From the NCBI GenBank assembly GCA_046756405.1, contig JBHHWH010000012.1, positions 1 to 39,022 of the forward strand: 39,022 nt of DNA, read 5' to 3'. The DNA comes from JBHHWH01 sp046756405. Lineage in GTDB: Bacteria; Actinomycetota; Acidimicrobiia; Spongiisociales; ZC4RG35. The notes under the pieces were generated by a model. The model was given only the letters and a program-made list of their open reading frames with translations. It was not told where the DNA came from and ran no database searches. The stretch's first letter is position 1. Each line of letters opens with the position of its first letter. Below are positions 29,066-37,181 of the stretch, one piece after another. The translations under genes were made by a program, and so were the position numbers.

Positions 29066-31969
29066 TCAGCCCCGGGGGAGGACGAAGACGTCACGGGGAG
29101 GCTTCAGAGGGCGGAGGAACCAGAAGGGGCGCCGGGTTCCGTCGGGGGAGACACGGTCCGCAGAGCGGGTGAGCCCCAGCCAGCGCTGGTACGCGGCGGC
29201 GGACTTGGCGGTGTCCACGAAGATATCCCCGTAGGAATCACCCGGCTCGGCTCTACGCACCCGCACCGCCTGATGCCAGCAGTGCTGTCCGGAGATGGGA
29301 TCGGGCTGGACCGGGAAAGTCAAGTTCTGGTGCACCCCGGCGTCGGACCACCAGATGCGCAGGGTGTCGGGGTCAGCCGACGGGTACGCCTCGACGCCCT
29401 TTTGCCGCCTCAACCCCCACTCTGAGTCCTCGTGGTCCAGGGCCACGGTGGCCATGGCCTGGCGCTGGCCGTGGCCGTCGAGTTTCCAGCGTCCCATGTG
29501 GTGCGAGCACGCCACCACCCCGGGGCGGATACCCTCGGTCACCCAGGCTTTGACGACGAAGTAGCCGATTTCCGTCTCCACCCGCACCAGGCCACCGGTG
29601 GAGACACCCAGACGAGCCGCGTCGGAGGGGTGGATCCACAGGGGGTTGGTGTGGGCGATCTCATCCAGCCACTTGGCGTTGGCGGAGCGGGTGTGGATCT
29701 GGACCGGGAGGCGGAAGGTGGAGATCAGGGGCAGCTGATCTTCGTTCAGGTTGGAGGGGTGGATGTGGCTCTTGATGTAACCGGGGAGGGCGTACTCCTT
29801 CCATCCCCAGTCGGCCATGGTGGTGGAGTAGAACTCCAGCTTCCCCGAGGGGGTGGGGAATCCCCTCAGTATGTCCCCGTCCACCCTCACTCCGACGGGG
29901 CGCCGCCCCTGGGGATCGGGGTCGGGACTCGACGTCGGTGACATGTTGGCCACCGCCGGTTTGGGGGCCCTGGTGTACACCCGGCCGAAGGGATCTTCGG
30001 ACACATCCTCCAACTCCTCGGAGGGCACTAGTTGCTCATGGACCTGGCCTACCCCTTTCATCACCTCGAAGGCCCCGTAGCGTCGCATGTACTCCAGGGG
30101 TGTGATCCCCTCCTTCTCCGCGGCCTCAGGAAGGCCGGGGACCGAGTTGGCGAACATCCACCCGTAGTACTCGTCGACCGTGAGCTTCTCCCCTGGGTGC
30201 TCCTTCGACTCGTAGAACTGGCGAATCCCCAAAGAGCCGTCGGGGTCGATCCTCCAACTCAGCTCGATCCAGAATTCGTTCTCCTCCCACACCTCTCCCG
30301 GGTTGACCTGACGGGTGTCGGTGACCTCTTCTCCGGCCAGGGAGCGAGCCGCTCGCAGTACCGGCTGGCGGAAGCCGATCCACTGCCCGTCGTACTGCTC
30401 GTAGGAGGTGATGTCGTGGCGCTCCGAGGAGAGCCCCATGGGGAGGACGTAGTCGGCGAAGTAGGCGGTTTCGTTCCAGGTGGGGGTGAGGGCGACATGG
30501 AGTCCGATCTTCGAAGGGTCGGTGAGGGCCTCGATCCAGGAGAACCCGTCGGGGTTGGTCCACACCGGGTTGTAGACCCGGGTGAAGTAGACGTCCACGG
30601 TGCCCCGGCCCTCCTCGATGAAGTGGGGCAGCAGATAGGACAGCTCGTGCATGGCCAGGGGGTACTCCACCGGCCAGGTCAGCTCGTTCCACCGGGGAGG
30701 ATGGGGAGGGGAGTGGATGGGCTTGGCTACGAACTTGTTCCAGGCGTTGGGGTGGGTGCCCCCAGGCGTGGCCACCGCCCCGAGGAGAGCGTTGAGCAGG
30801 AACAGGGTGCGGGAGACCTGCCAGCCGCCCAGGTTCCCCGCCGCTGCCGAGCGCCAGTTGTGGGTGGAGAGCCGGGTCCCGGCTCCGGCCACCAGCTCCG
30901 CCACCTGGCGGAGAACATCCGCGGAGACCCCTGATTCGGCTTCGGCGTACTCGAAGGTGTATTCGGCGTACAGCTCGGCCAGGACTTCCTCAAAGGTCTC
31001 GAAGAGCCTCGGCCTGCCGGGATGCTCGGCCGCCAGGTACTGCTCCCAATTCCACCACCGGCGTATGAACTCGCGGTTGTAGGTACCGGTCTGGATGATG
31101 TGGTTGGCGATGGCCAGGTTGATGGCCGCTTCGGAGCCCGGATAGGGGGAGAGCCAGTGGTCGGCATGGGTGGCGGTGTTGGAAAGACGGGTGTCCAGCA
31201 CCACCAGCTTGGCGCCACGCTGGCGGGCCTCGGTGATCCGCTGAGCGTGGGGGTTGAAATAATGGCCGGTCTCCAGGTGGGCGGAGATCAGGTAGATGAC
31301 CTCTGCGTTGGCATGGTCAGGGCTGGGGCGGTCCATACCCATCCAGAGCTGGTAGCCCACCCTGGCGCCCGAGGAGCAGACGTTGGTGTGGGAGTTGTGG
31401 CCGTCCACACCCCAGGAGGCGATGACCCGTTCGGTGAAGCCGTCCTCGCCGGGGCGGCCGACGTGGTACATGATCTGGTTGTGGCGTTCCTCGGTGATAG
31501 CTTTTCTGATCCGGGAGGCGATGTCGTCGAGGGCCTCGTCCCAGTCCACCTGAACCCACCTGCCGTCCCCCCTGTCACCGGCCCGCTTCAGGGGGTAGAG
31601 GATCCGGTCAGGGTCGGTGACCTGATTGATAGTGGCCGGGCCCTTGGCACAGTTGCGTCCCCTCGATCCCGGGTGCTCGGGGTTGCCCTCGAACTTGCGC
31701 ACCTGGAGGGTGTCACGGTCGACGTAGGCGAGGAGACCGCAGGCGGATTCACAGTTGAAACAGGTAGTGGGCACCAGGGCGTAGCGTTTCTCTACTCGCT
31801 CCGGCCAGGAGCGGGAGTCCAGCTCCACCCAGTCTCCCCACCGTTCCCGGGGAGGGAAGGAAGCCAAGTGGATGCGGCTGGCCCCCGGGTAGTAGGTCTC
31901 GCCCCGAGCCTCCACCTCGGCCCGGGCCGCCGTAACCCGTTTTCCCAGCTCTTCGATGTGGTCGCTCAT
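29066..31969 (-). CDS. soeA: SoeA-like cytoplasmic molybdopterin oxidoreductase (probable sulfite dehydrogenase catalytic subunit)
   Basis: 967 residues from ATG 31969; longer in-frame sequence has no support. The N-terminal cluster motif is TTCFNCESAC (Cys70/73/77) with Cys107 in GRNCAKGPA. The molybdenum ligand is likely the Cys of TNVCSSGARVGYQL. Further DMSO-reductase-family features are GRPGEDGFTERVIASWG, DTRLSNTATHADHWL and a C-terminal cofactor-binding domain (HTRSANAKWLDEIAHTNPLW, SGQHCWHQ). There is no Tat signal, so it stays in the cytoplasm, as SoeA does. Paired with an Fe-S/NrfD protein and near sHdr, it probably oxidises sulfite to sulfate and reduces quinone. Polysulfide or thiosulfate reductase is a less likely alternative. 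Confidence 0.78.
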   Translation of the reverse strand: MSDHIEELGKRVTAARAEVEARGETYYPGASRIHLASFPPRERWGDWVELDSRSWPERVEKRYALVPTTCFNCESACGLLAYVDRDTLQVRKFEGNPEHPGSRGRNCAKGPATINQVTDPDRILYPLKRAGDRGDGRWVQVDWDEALDDIASRIRKAITEERHNQIMYHVGRPGEDGFTERVIASWGVDGHNSHTNVCSSGARVGYQLWMGMDRPSPDHANAEVIYLISAHLETGHYFNPHAQRITEARQRGAKLVVLDTRLSNTATHADHWLSPYPGSEAAINLAIANHIIQTGTYNREFIRRWWNWEQYLAAEHPGRPRLFETFEEVLAELYAEYTFEYAEAESGVSADVLRQVAELVAGAGTRLSTHNWRSAAAGNLGGWQVSRTLFLLNALLGAVATPGGTHPNAWNKFVAKPIHSPPHPPRWNELTWPVEYPLAMHELSYLLPHFIEEGRGTVDVYFTRVYNPVWTNPDGFSWIEALTDPSKIGLHVALTPTWNETAYFADYVLPMGLSSERHDITSYEQYDGQWIGFRQPVLRAARSLAGEEVTDTRQVNPGEVWEENEFWIELSWRIDPDGSLGIRQFYESKEHPGEKLTVDEYYGWMFANSVPGLPEAAEKEGITPLEYMRRYGAFEVMKGVGQVHEQLVPSEELEDVSEDPFGRVYTRAPKPAVANMSPTSSPDPDPQGRRPVGVRVDGDILRGFPTPSGKLEFYSTTMADWGWKEYALPGYIKSHIHPSNLNEDQLPLISTFRLPVQIHTRSANAKWLDEIAHTNPLWIHPSDAARLGVSTGGLVRVETEIGYFVVKAWVTEGIRPGVVACSHHMGRWKLDGHGQRQAMATVALDHEDSEWGLRRQKGVEAYPSADPDTLRIWWSDAGVHQNLTFPVQPDPISGQHCWHQAVRVRRAEPGDSYGDIFVDTAKSAAAYQRWLGLTRSADRVSPDGTRRPFWFLRPLKPPRDVFVLPRG
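29071..29097. repeat. 27-base direct repeat, copy 2 (soeA end)
   Basis: The intact soeA ends in this copy (RDVFVLPRG then stop). On the overlapping frame the sequence also reads VTSSSSPGAD, nearly the torD start VTSSTSPGTE, but the frame decays after it. The partner copy is at 25600-25626. Confidence 0.85.
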
Positions 31970-31979
31970 CTCCACCCTC

Positions 31980-33500
31980 TCACGACAGGGGCACCGACTG
32001 GGCCGACTGGACGTAGGCATGCTCATACGCCGCCAGCCCGGCAAGGGCCGCCAGCGCACCCAAAGGCGCGGCGGCTTCCAGCCAGGGAGCGGCCAGCGCC
32101 ACGGCTGCCAGCGCCACACCCCACCAGAAGAAGGCCCGGTAGCGGCCGGAGGTCATCTCCCATACCGCCAGGTGGGCGTGGGCGGTGCCGTGGGGGAGGG
32201 TCACCTCTCCCCAGATCATCAACAGGTGCACCAGGGCAGCGCCGGCCACGGTGGCAGCCAGGGCGCCGGCGGCCTCTCCGCCGACCATGCCGTCGACGAC
32301 GAGCAACGCCGAGGCACCGGCCAGGATCGCCTGGACTGCGATGTGGGGCGGCAGCAGGGGAGACTGCCAAAGATCCCGGGCCTTGGACTGGGCGAAGAGG
32401 AAGGCGGTGTAGACCGCTGACATCACCGCCAGGGGAAGGCCGGGGATAGCAAGGAACTTCCGTAGGGCTTCGGAGTCGACGAGCCCGGAGAGGATCTGAG
32501 CGGCGAGCGCCGCCCCATAACCGAGGATGATCACCGCGCCCTTCACCAGCCAGCTCTTCCAGCGGCCCCTGGTGAACAGGTAGTAGAAGCGCTCCGGGTG
32601 TTCCAGGTCGGCGATGAGGATCACCCCGGTGACGCCCAGGAAGGCCAGGGCCAGGAGGGGCGCGGCCCACACGAATAGAGGAGAGGACCAGTCGAGGACT
32701 CCGGCGAGAACCAGGAGAAGGGCCACCAGGTAGGAGCCGGCTGCTATCGATTTGGTCCAGGTGTAGAGGCTCACCCGCCAGTCCCAGGGTGCTGTGTGGG
32801 GTACGTCGTAGGAGAGCATCGCGGCCGCCGACGAGTTCGACCATCCGTCGGGGTGGCCGCTGGCCACGCCGTCGCCTTGCTCACTCCACATGTAGAGGCC
32901 GGCCTCGGGGCGGCGGGCCGCCAGGGGGTCCAGGGTGGCCTGGTGGGCACCCCGGTAGAAGAGCTTGGGCCTGGTCTCCTTCTCCGGACGCCGCACCGCC
33001 ACCGGCTGACGCTGGATGATGCCTGCCACCTTGGAGGCGGGGTCATTGAGGCCCCCGACCAGGATGGCATCGGTGGGGCAGACCACCACACAGGCCGGTT
33101 CGAGACCGACGTCAAGGCGATGAGCACAGAAGTTGCACTTCTCCGCCGAATGATCCTCGGGGTTGATGAAGATGGCGTCGTAAGGGCAGGCCGCCATGCA
33201 GGCCTTGCACCCGATGCAGATCGCCTTGTCGAAGTCGACGATGCCGTCCTCGCGGCGGTACATGGCGGCGGTGGGGCAGGCAGCCACACAAGGTGCGTCC
33301 TCACACTGGTTGCAGCGGGTCACCTGATAGCTGCGGCGGGCCTGGGGCCAGGTGCCCACGTCCACGTATTTGACGTAGGTCCGAGTCACCCCCAGGGGTA
33401 CTTGGTTCTCCGACTTGCAGGCCGTAGTGCAGGCATGGCACCCGATACAGAGGGTCTGGTCGATGACCTTGACCCACAGGTTACGGCGGGCATGGTCCAT
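31980..33500 (-). CDS. soeBC: Fused SoeB-SoeC: four-cluster ferredoxin plus NrfD-type membrane anchor
   Basis: About 506 residues. The N-terminal half has four ferredoxin motifs: CIGCHACTTAC, CNQCEDAPCVAACP, CIGCKACMAACP and CNFCAHRLD...CVVVCP. The C-terminal half has about eight transmembrane helices of the NrfD/DmsC type (e.g. SYLVALLLVLAGVL, FLGVTGVILIADLEHPERFY, AVIILGYGAALAAQILSG). SoeB and SoeC are usually separate; here one chain links clusters to the quinone site. I chose ATG 33500, since the alternative GTG 33563 would abut the divergent tauE start and leave no promoter. Ten bases separate it from soeA. Confidence 0.82.
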   Translation of the reverse strand: MDHARRNLWVKVIDQTLCIGCHACTTACKSENQVPLGVTRTYVKYVDVGTWPQARRSYQVTRCNQCEDAPCVAACPTAAMYRREDGIVDFDKAICIGCKACMAACPYDAIFINPEDHSAEKCNFCAHRLDVGLEPACVVVCPTDAILVGGLNDPASKVAGIIQRQPVAVRRPEKETRPKLFYRGAHQATLDPLAARRPEAGLYMWSEQGDGVASGHPDGWSNSSAAAMLSYDVPHTAPWDWRVSLYTWTKSIAAGSYLVALLLVLAGVLDWSSPLFVWAAPLLALAFLGVTGVILIADLEHPERFYYLFTRGRWKSWLVKGAVIILGYGAALAAQILSGLVDSEALRKFLAIPGLPLAVMSAVYTAFLFAQSKARDLWQSPLLPPHIAVQAILAGASALLVVDGMVGGEAAGALAATVAGAALVHLLMIWGEVTLPHGTAHAHLAVWEMTSGRYRAFFWWGVALAAVALAAPWLEAAAPLGALAALAGLAAYEHAYVQSAQSVPLS

Positions 33501-33563
33501 CACCGCCGAAACACCTGTATCTCCCTGCACGGAGGCCGACCTTACCGGCTCTAATGTCGCCAC

Positions 33564-34385
33564 ATGCCCCAGGTCCTGGAATTGATTCTGATCGCCGCCG
33601 CCACCGCCGGAATAGGGGTGCTCGGGGGCCTCGGCGGCGCCATCATCCTGGTGCCGACCCTGGTGCTATTGGGCTGGCCTGCCTTGGTGGCGGCACCCCT
33701 GGGACTGGTGTCCGTGGCCGCCGGCTCCATAGCCGCCGCTCCCCGCCAGCTCCGGGACCGCACCGTCAATCACCGCCTCGGGGTGACGGTGGAGATCGCA
33801 GCGTCGGGGGGTGCGGTGGCGGGAGCCCTAGCCTCTGGTTTCGCCTCGGAGGACTTCCTCGTCTATGTCCTCGCCGTGGCTGCCGTCGCTGCCGCCGTCT
33901 TCGGAGCGAGAAGATCCGGGTTGCGCAACCCGGTAGTCGAAGGGTATGGACCCGAGTCGATAGGCGAGCGGGTCGGCTCCCTGGCCGGAGCCTATCCGGT
34001 GGGAGCGGGCGTCGCTCCCTACCAGGTTCGGCGTCCTCCGTTGGGCCTGACGCTGATGACCCTGGCGGGCTTGATCGCCGGACTGACCGGAACCAGCGGC
34101 GGTTTCCTGAAGACCCCGACGGCCAGCGAGGTAATGCATGTCCCTACCAAGGTGGCCGCGGCGACCACCACCTTCACCGTAGGGATCACCGCTTCGGCGG
34201 CGCTGATCGTCATGGGCATCATGGGACGGATCGAAGTCGAATCCGTCTCGGCGGTGATCGTGGGAAGCCTCGCCGGAGGTTTGATCGGCGCCGCGGTGCA
34301 GTCGCGGCTGTCACCTGTAGGTGTGAGACGGGGCCTTAGCTTCATCCTCGCCGTGATAGGCGTGGTCCTGGTGGTGACACGATGA
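33564..34385 (+). CDS. TauE/SafE-family sulfite or anion exporter
   Basis: 273 residues with about eight transmembrane helices and the two family repeats: GVLGGLGGAIILVPTLVLLG near the N-terminus and LIAGLTGTSGGFLKTPTASE in the middle. TauE/SafE proteins export sulfite, sulfoacetate and related anions. Being divergent from soeBC and next to a sulfite-producing pathway, sulfite export is a likely task: an overflow path if oxidation is too slow. The start ATG 33564 gives a hydrophobic N-terminus at once. Confidence 0.85.
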   Translation: MPQVLELILIAAATAGIGVLGGLGGAIILVPTLVLLGWPALVAAPLGLVSVAAGSIAAAPRQLRDRTVNHRLGVTVEIAASGGAVAGALASGFASEDFLVYVLAVAAVAAAVFGARRSGLRNPVVEGYGPESIGERVGSLAGAYPVGAGVAPYQVRRPPLGLTLMTLAGLIAGLTGTSGGFLKTPTASEVMHVPTKVAAATTTFTVGITASAALIVMGIMGRIEVESVSAVIVGSLAGGLIGAAVQSRLSPVGVRRGLSFILAVIGVVLVVTR

Positions 34386-34687
34386 GCAGCAGTCATGACG
34401 ACCGTCGTGAGGAGGTGAGCCGGGTTCAGGGCCGCTATCAGGCTCCGGCCCTTCGCGGCGTCGTGGTGGTGGCATGGCTGCTCGCTCTGGCGAGCGTCAT
34501 CGTCCAGGAATGGGAGCCGGCCGGCCTGATGGCGGTCGGTCTGATCATCGCCACTCCACTCCTCCGGGTGGTCTGGCTCATCCTCCGCTGGTCCCAGGAA
34601 AAGGACCACCGTCTGGTCTTTGCTGGCCTGGCCTTGCTGGCCGTGGTCGGCACGGGGGCAGTCCTAGCCGCGGTCGGCGTCGGGTAG
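34382..34687 (+). CDS. DUF1634 membrane protein, TauE partner
   Basis: 101 residues; the ATG overlaps the tauE stop (ATGA). Three hydrophobic segments: ALRGVVVVAWLLALASVIVQ, GLMAVGLIIATPLLRVVWLI and VFAGLALLAVVGTGAVLA, with the intervening ILRWSQEKDHRL. This length and pattern match DUF1634, which is repeatedly found directly after TauE/SafE genes and may be its small subunit. Confidence 0.78.
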   Translation: MSSSHDDRREEVSRVQGRYQAPALRGVVVVAWLLALASVIVQEWEPAGLMAVGLIIATPLLRVVWLILRWSQEKDHRLVFAGLALLAVVGTGAVLAAVGVG

Positions 34688-34698
34688 CCGGGCCGCGG

Positions 34699-35667
34699 TC
34701 AGGGGACGATCAGCACTTTGCCCGAGGTGCGCCTTCCTTCTAGGGCACGGTGGGCCTGGTCTGCCTCCTCCAGGGGAAAACGATCCCAGATCCGCAGCGT
34801 GAGAGCTCCCTCGGCGATCCAGTCGAACAGGTCGACGGTGCGGGCCAGCAGCTCCTCCCGGGTGGCGATGTAGTGGAACATGGTGGGTCGGGTGAGGAAC
34901 AGCGAGCCCTTCTGGGAGAGCACAAGCGGGGAGATCTCCGGCGGGGGGCCGGAAGCGTTGCCGAAGGTCACCATCATCCCCCGGAGCCGGAGCAGATCCA
35001 GGCCCTTGGCGAAGGTGGCCGCACCCACTCCGTCGTAGATAACGTCGAAGGGACGGGGTCCCATGTCTCGTACTGAGGCTTCGACGAAGTCCTCTTCGGT
35101 GTAGATGATCACTCGGTCGGCGCCGGTATCGCGGCTCAGCTCGGCCTTTTCGGCGGTGCCCACGGTCGTCGTGACCTCGGCGCCCCGCATCTTGGCGATC
35201 TGGGTGAGGAGGAGCCCCACCCCGCCGGCTCCGGCGTGGATCAGACACCGGTCCCCGTCTTCTAGGGGGAAGGTGTCGAGGGCCAGATAGTGGGCGGTGA
35301 TGCCTTGAAGCAGCACCGCCGCCACCTCCTCGGTCTCGACTTCGTCGGGTATCGGAATCGCCCTGTCGGCGGGGATGACATGGTGCTCGGCGTAGCTGCC
35401 CAGAACCGACACCCACCCCACCCGGTCTCCCGGAGCAAACCCCTCGACACCTTCTCCGACCTCCACCACCACCCCGGCCCCCTCCAACCCGGGGGTGAAG
35501 GGAAGGTCCATCGGGTAGAGGCCAGTGCGGTGATAAGTATCGATGAAGTTCACTCCGGCGGCCTCCACATGGACGAGGATCTCGCCGGGTCCGGGCCGGG
35601 GAGCATCTACCTCTGCGACGGACATCACCTCGGGCCCGCCCAACCCTTCGACGATCACAGCTCTCAT
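34699..35667 (-). CDS. Zinc-independent quinone oxidoreductase (MDR superfamily)
   Basis: 322 residues from ATG 35667 (an 18-base longer frame starts within the neighbour). Family features: GVNFIDTYHRTGLYP, LPFTPGLEGAGVV, the NADPH motif HAGAGGVGLLLTQIA, and FGNASGPPPEISPLVL. No catalytic zinc-binding cysteine/histidine set, as in QorA. It would reduce quinones with NADPH in the cytoplasm. It overlaps the preceding gene by four bases, so the two are coupled. Confidence 0.88.
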   Translation of the reverse strand: MRAVIVEGLGGPEVMSVAEVDAPRPGPGEILVHVEAAGVNFIDTYHRTGLYPMDLPFTPGLEGAGVVVEVGEGVEGFAPGDRVGWVSVLGSYAEHHVIPADRAIPIPDEVETEEVAAVLLQGITAHYLALDTFPLEDGDRCLIHAGAGGVGLLLTQIAKMRGAEVTTTVGTAEKAELSRDTGADRVIIYTEEDFVEASVRDMGPRPFDVIYDGVGAATFAKGLDLLRLRGMMVTFGNASGPPPEISPLVLSQKGSLFLTRPTMFHYIATREELLARTVDLFDWIAEGALTLRIWDRFPLEEADQAHRALEGRRTSGKVLIVP

Positions 35668-36083
35668 GGTCGCTCCACAATCCATCCTCTCGCTCGCAGC
35701 TCGTCGGCCAGGGTCTGGTCGGAGACTCCGGAGAGGTCGAGCCGGTTAGATTCGCCCCCGAGACAGCGCTCCACCGTGTCCCGCAGGGTCCGGGCCCAGG
35801 CCCGTCCTTTCGCCTCTGCCTCCAGGCTGAGGGTTCCGTCGGTGTTCACCGTGTAGACCCGGGCTGCGATCTTCGGATTGGTCCGTGATCCCCTCTCCCC
35901 GTAGACCAGCAAGACCGAAGGAGCCGGGAGATCCTGTGTTCCCCCAGGGGCTACGAAGGACCCTTCGTAGGCCCAACCCGTGGACCGGTCGGAGTCCACT
36001 GAATCCACCACCTTGGCCCAGTTCTTGAGGCGCTCGTCGCCCACCAGCGGGACTTCTACTGCCGCCAGAACCCTCTCTTCCAT
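35664..36083 (-). CDS. Hypothetical protein
   Basis: 139 residues from ATG 36083. I recognise no family. Visible: an N-terminal VLAAVEVPLVGDERLKNWAK, a central PSVLLVYGERGSRTNPKIAA and a C-terminal helix-rich RTLRDTVERCLGG with one Cys. It is soluble and mixed alpha/beta. Coupled to the quinone oxidoreductase gene, and divergent from the MoaD-fusion gene across only 57 bases, which must hold both promoters. Confidence 0.6.
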   Translation of the reverse strand: MEERVLAAVEVPLVGDERLKNWAKVVDSVDSDRSTGWAYEGSFVAPGGTQDLPAPSVLLVYGERGSRTNPKIAARVYTVNTDGTLSLEAEAKGRAWARTLRDTVERCLGGESNRLDLSGVSDQTLADELRARGWIVERP

Positions 36084-36140
36084 GCTCTGAGGGTAGGCAA
36101 TTGGAGCCGCGAGGAGGAGAGAGGCTCTACCCTTCTCCGC

Positions 36141-37136
36141 ATGGCCCAACTCCGTCTGTTCGCCAGCCTTCGAGAGATAGCGGGTACTGCCAGGGTGGAG
36201 ATCCCTGGGAGCACCGTGGGCGAGGTGGTGGCCGCCGCCGGGGAGAAGTTCGGTCCCGGCTTCGTGCGGGGAGTGGAGACCTCCCGGGTGTGGCTGAACG
36301 GCGAGGAAGCAAGTATGGACGATCCCGTCTCCGAGACCGACGAGGTCGTGGTTCTGCCCCCCGTGTCGGGAGGGGCCCGACCTGCCACTCTCCAGCCGGC
36401 CGACCTGATCGCCTTCCTTCCGGTCATAGTGCTCGTGCTCGTTGTGGCGGCGAACTCCCTGGGCTTGGAGGTCTGGGCGGCGGCTCTGGTAGCGACCGCG
36501 GCCCTCTGGGCGCTGGATCTCGGCTCGACGTTCTCCTCCCGGGGCCGTCTCTTCGCTCCTGTGGCCGTTGTCGTGTCCTCGGTTGCCGCCGTCATCGCCA
36601 GCCATACCCTGGGAGGGTTGGGGTATGGGCTTACCTCCGCCCTCGCCGCTGCGGTCATACTCGGATGGGCTGTGGCCTTGGCCGCCTACCGTCCGATGGA
36701 TGTGGCCGGCCCGACTCTCCTGGCTGCTCTCCTCGTCGGGTTGGGAACTGCCTCATTGCTCCTCACCCGCTCCCCCTTCGCCCCCGTCGATCGGGGAGTG
36801 GACGTGTTTCTGGTGTCGGTCACCGTTGCCGTGGCCCTGGGTTCGTTGGTGGCACGCATACCTGCCATGCCCTTCCTGGACCCAATGTCGGTGACTGCCC
36901 TGGCCGCGGTGGGCGCGGCCGTGGGCGCTGCCGCTTTCTGGGAGCTGGACGTCGTTGGCTACCTGCTGGTCGGTCTGGTCGTCGCGGTGACTCTCGTGGC
37001 CGGCCGTGGTCTGTCCTCGATACTTCGTCGCGGAGTTGTCTCCCTCACCGAGCTGTCCCCTGGGGTACTGGCCTCCCTGGATGGGGTGGTGCTGGCGGCG
37101 GCCCTGTACTACCCGCTACTGAGGATTGTCTTTTAA
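36141..37136 (+). CDS. MoaD/ThiS-like ubiquitin-fold domain fused to a multi-pass membrane domain
   Basis: 331 residues. Residues 1-78 are a typical MoaD/ThiS sulfur-carrier domain: MAQLRLFASLREIAGTARVE, TSRVWLNGEEASMDDPVSET and DEVVVLPPVSGG. The Gly77-Gly78 pair that normally ends the protein, and is adenylated and thiocarboxylated, is here internal. From about residue 92 there follow about eight or nine transmembrane helices (FLPVIVLVLVVAANSLG, ALVATAALWALDLGSTF, AVVVSSVAAVIASHTLGG and so on). The membrane part vaguely recalls CdsA-like proteins, but without a clear signature. With the Gly-Gly internal, the domain cannot act as a free carrier unless the chain is cut. No ribosome site is obvious. 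Confidence 0.7.
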   Translation: MAQLRLFASLREIAGTARVEIPGSTVGEVVAAAGEKFGPGFVRGVETSRVWLNGEEASMDDPVSETDEVVVLPPVSGGARPATLQPADLIAFLPVIVLVLVVAANSLGLEVWAAALVATAALWALDLGSTFSSRGRLFAPVAVVVSSVAAVIASHTLGGLGYGLTSALAAAVILGWAVALAAYRPMDVAGPTLLAALLVGLGTASLLLTRSPFAPVDRGVDVFLVSVTVAVALGSLVARIPAMPFLDPMSVTALAAVGAAVGAAAFWELDVVGYLLVGLVVAVTLVAGRGLSSILRRGVVSLTELSPGVLASLDGVVLAAALYYPLLRIVF

Positions 37137-37181
37137 GCCCGCTACCACAAAGGGTTTCCTCCTGGTTAGCATTTTTTGCCA

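Noticed and set aside
29066..31969. Second selenoprotein (formate-dehydrogenase-like Sec at the Mo site)
   Set aside because: The molybdenum-ligand position reads NVCSSGA with an ordinary Cys codon and there is no internal TGA.
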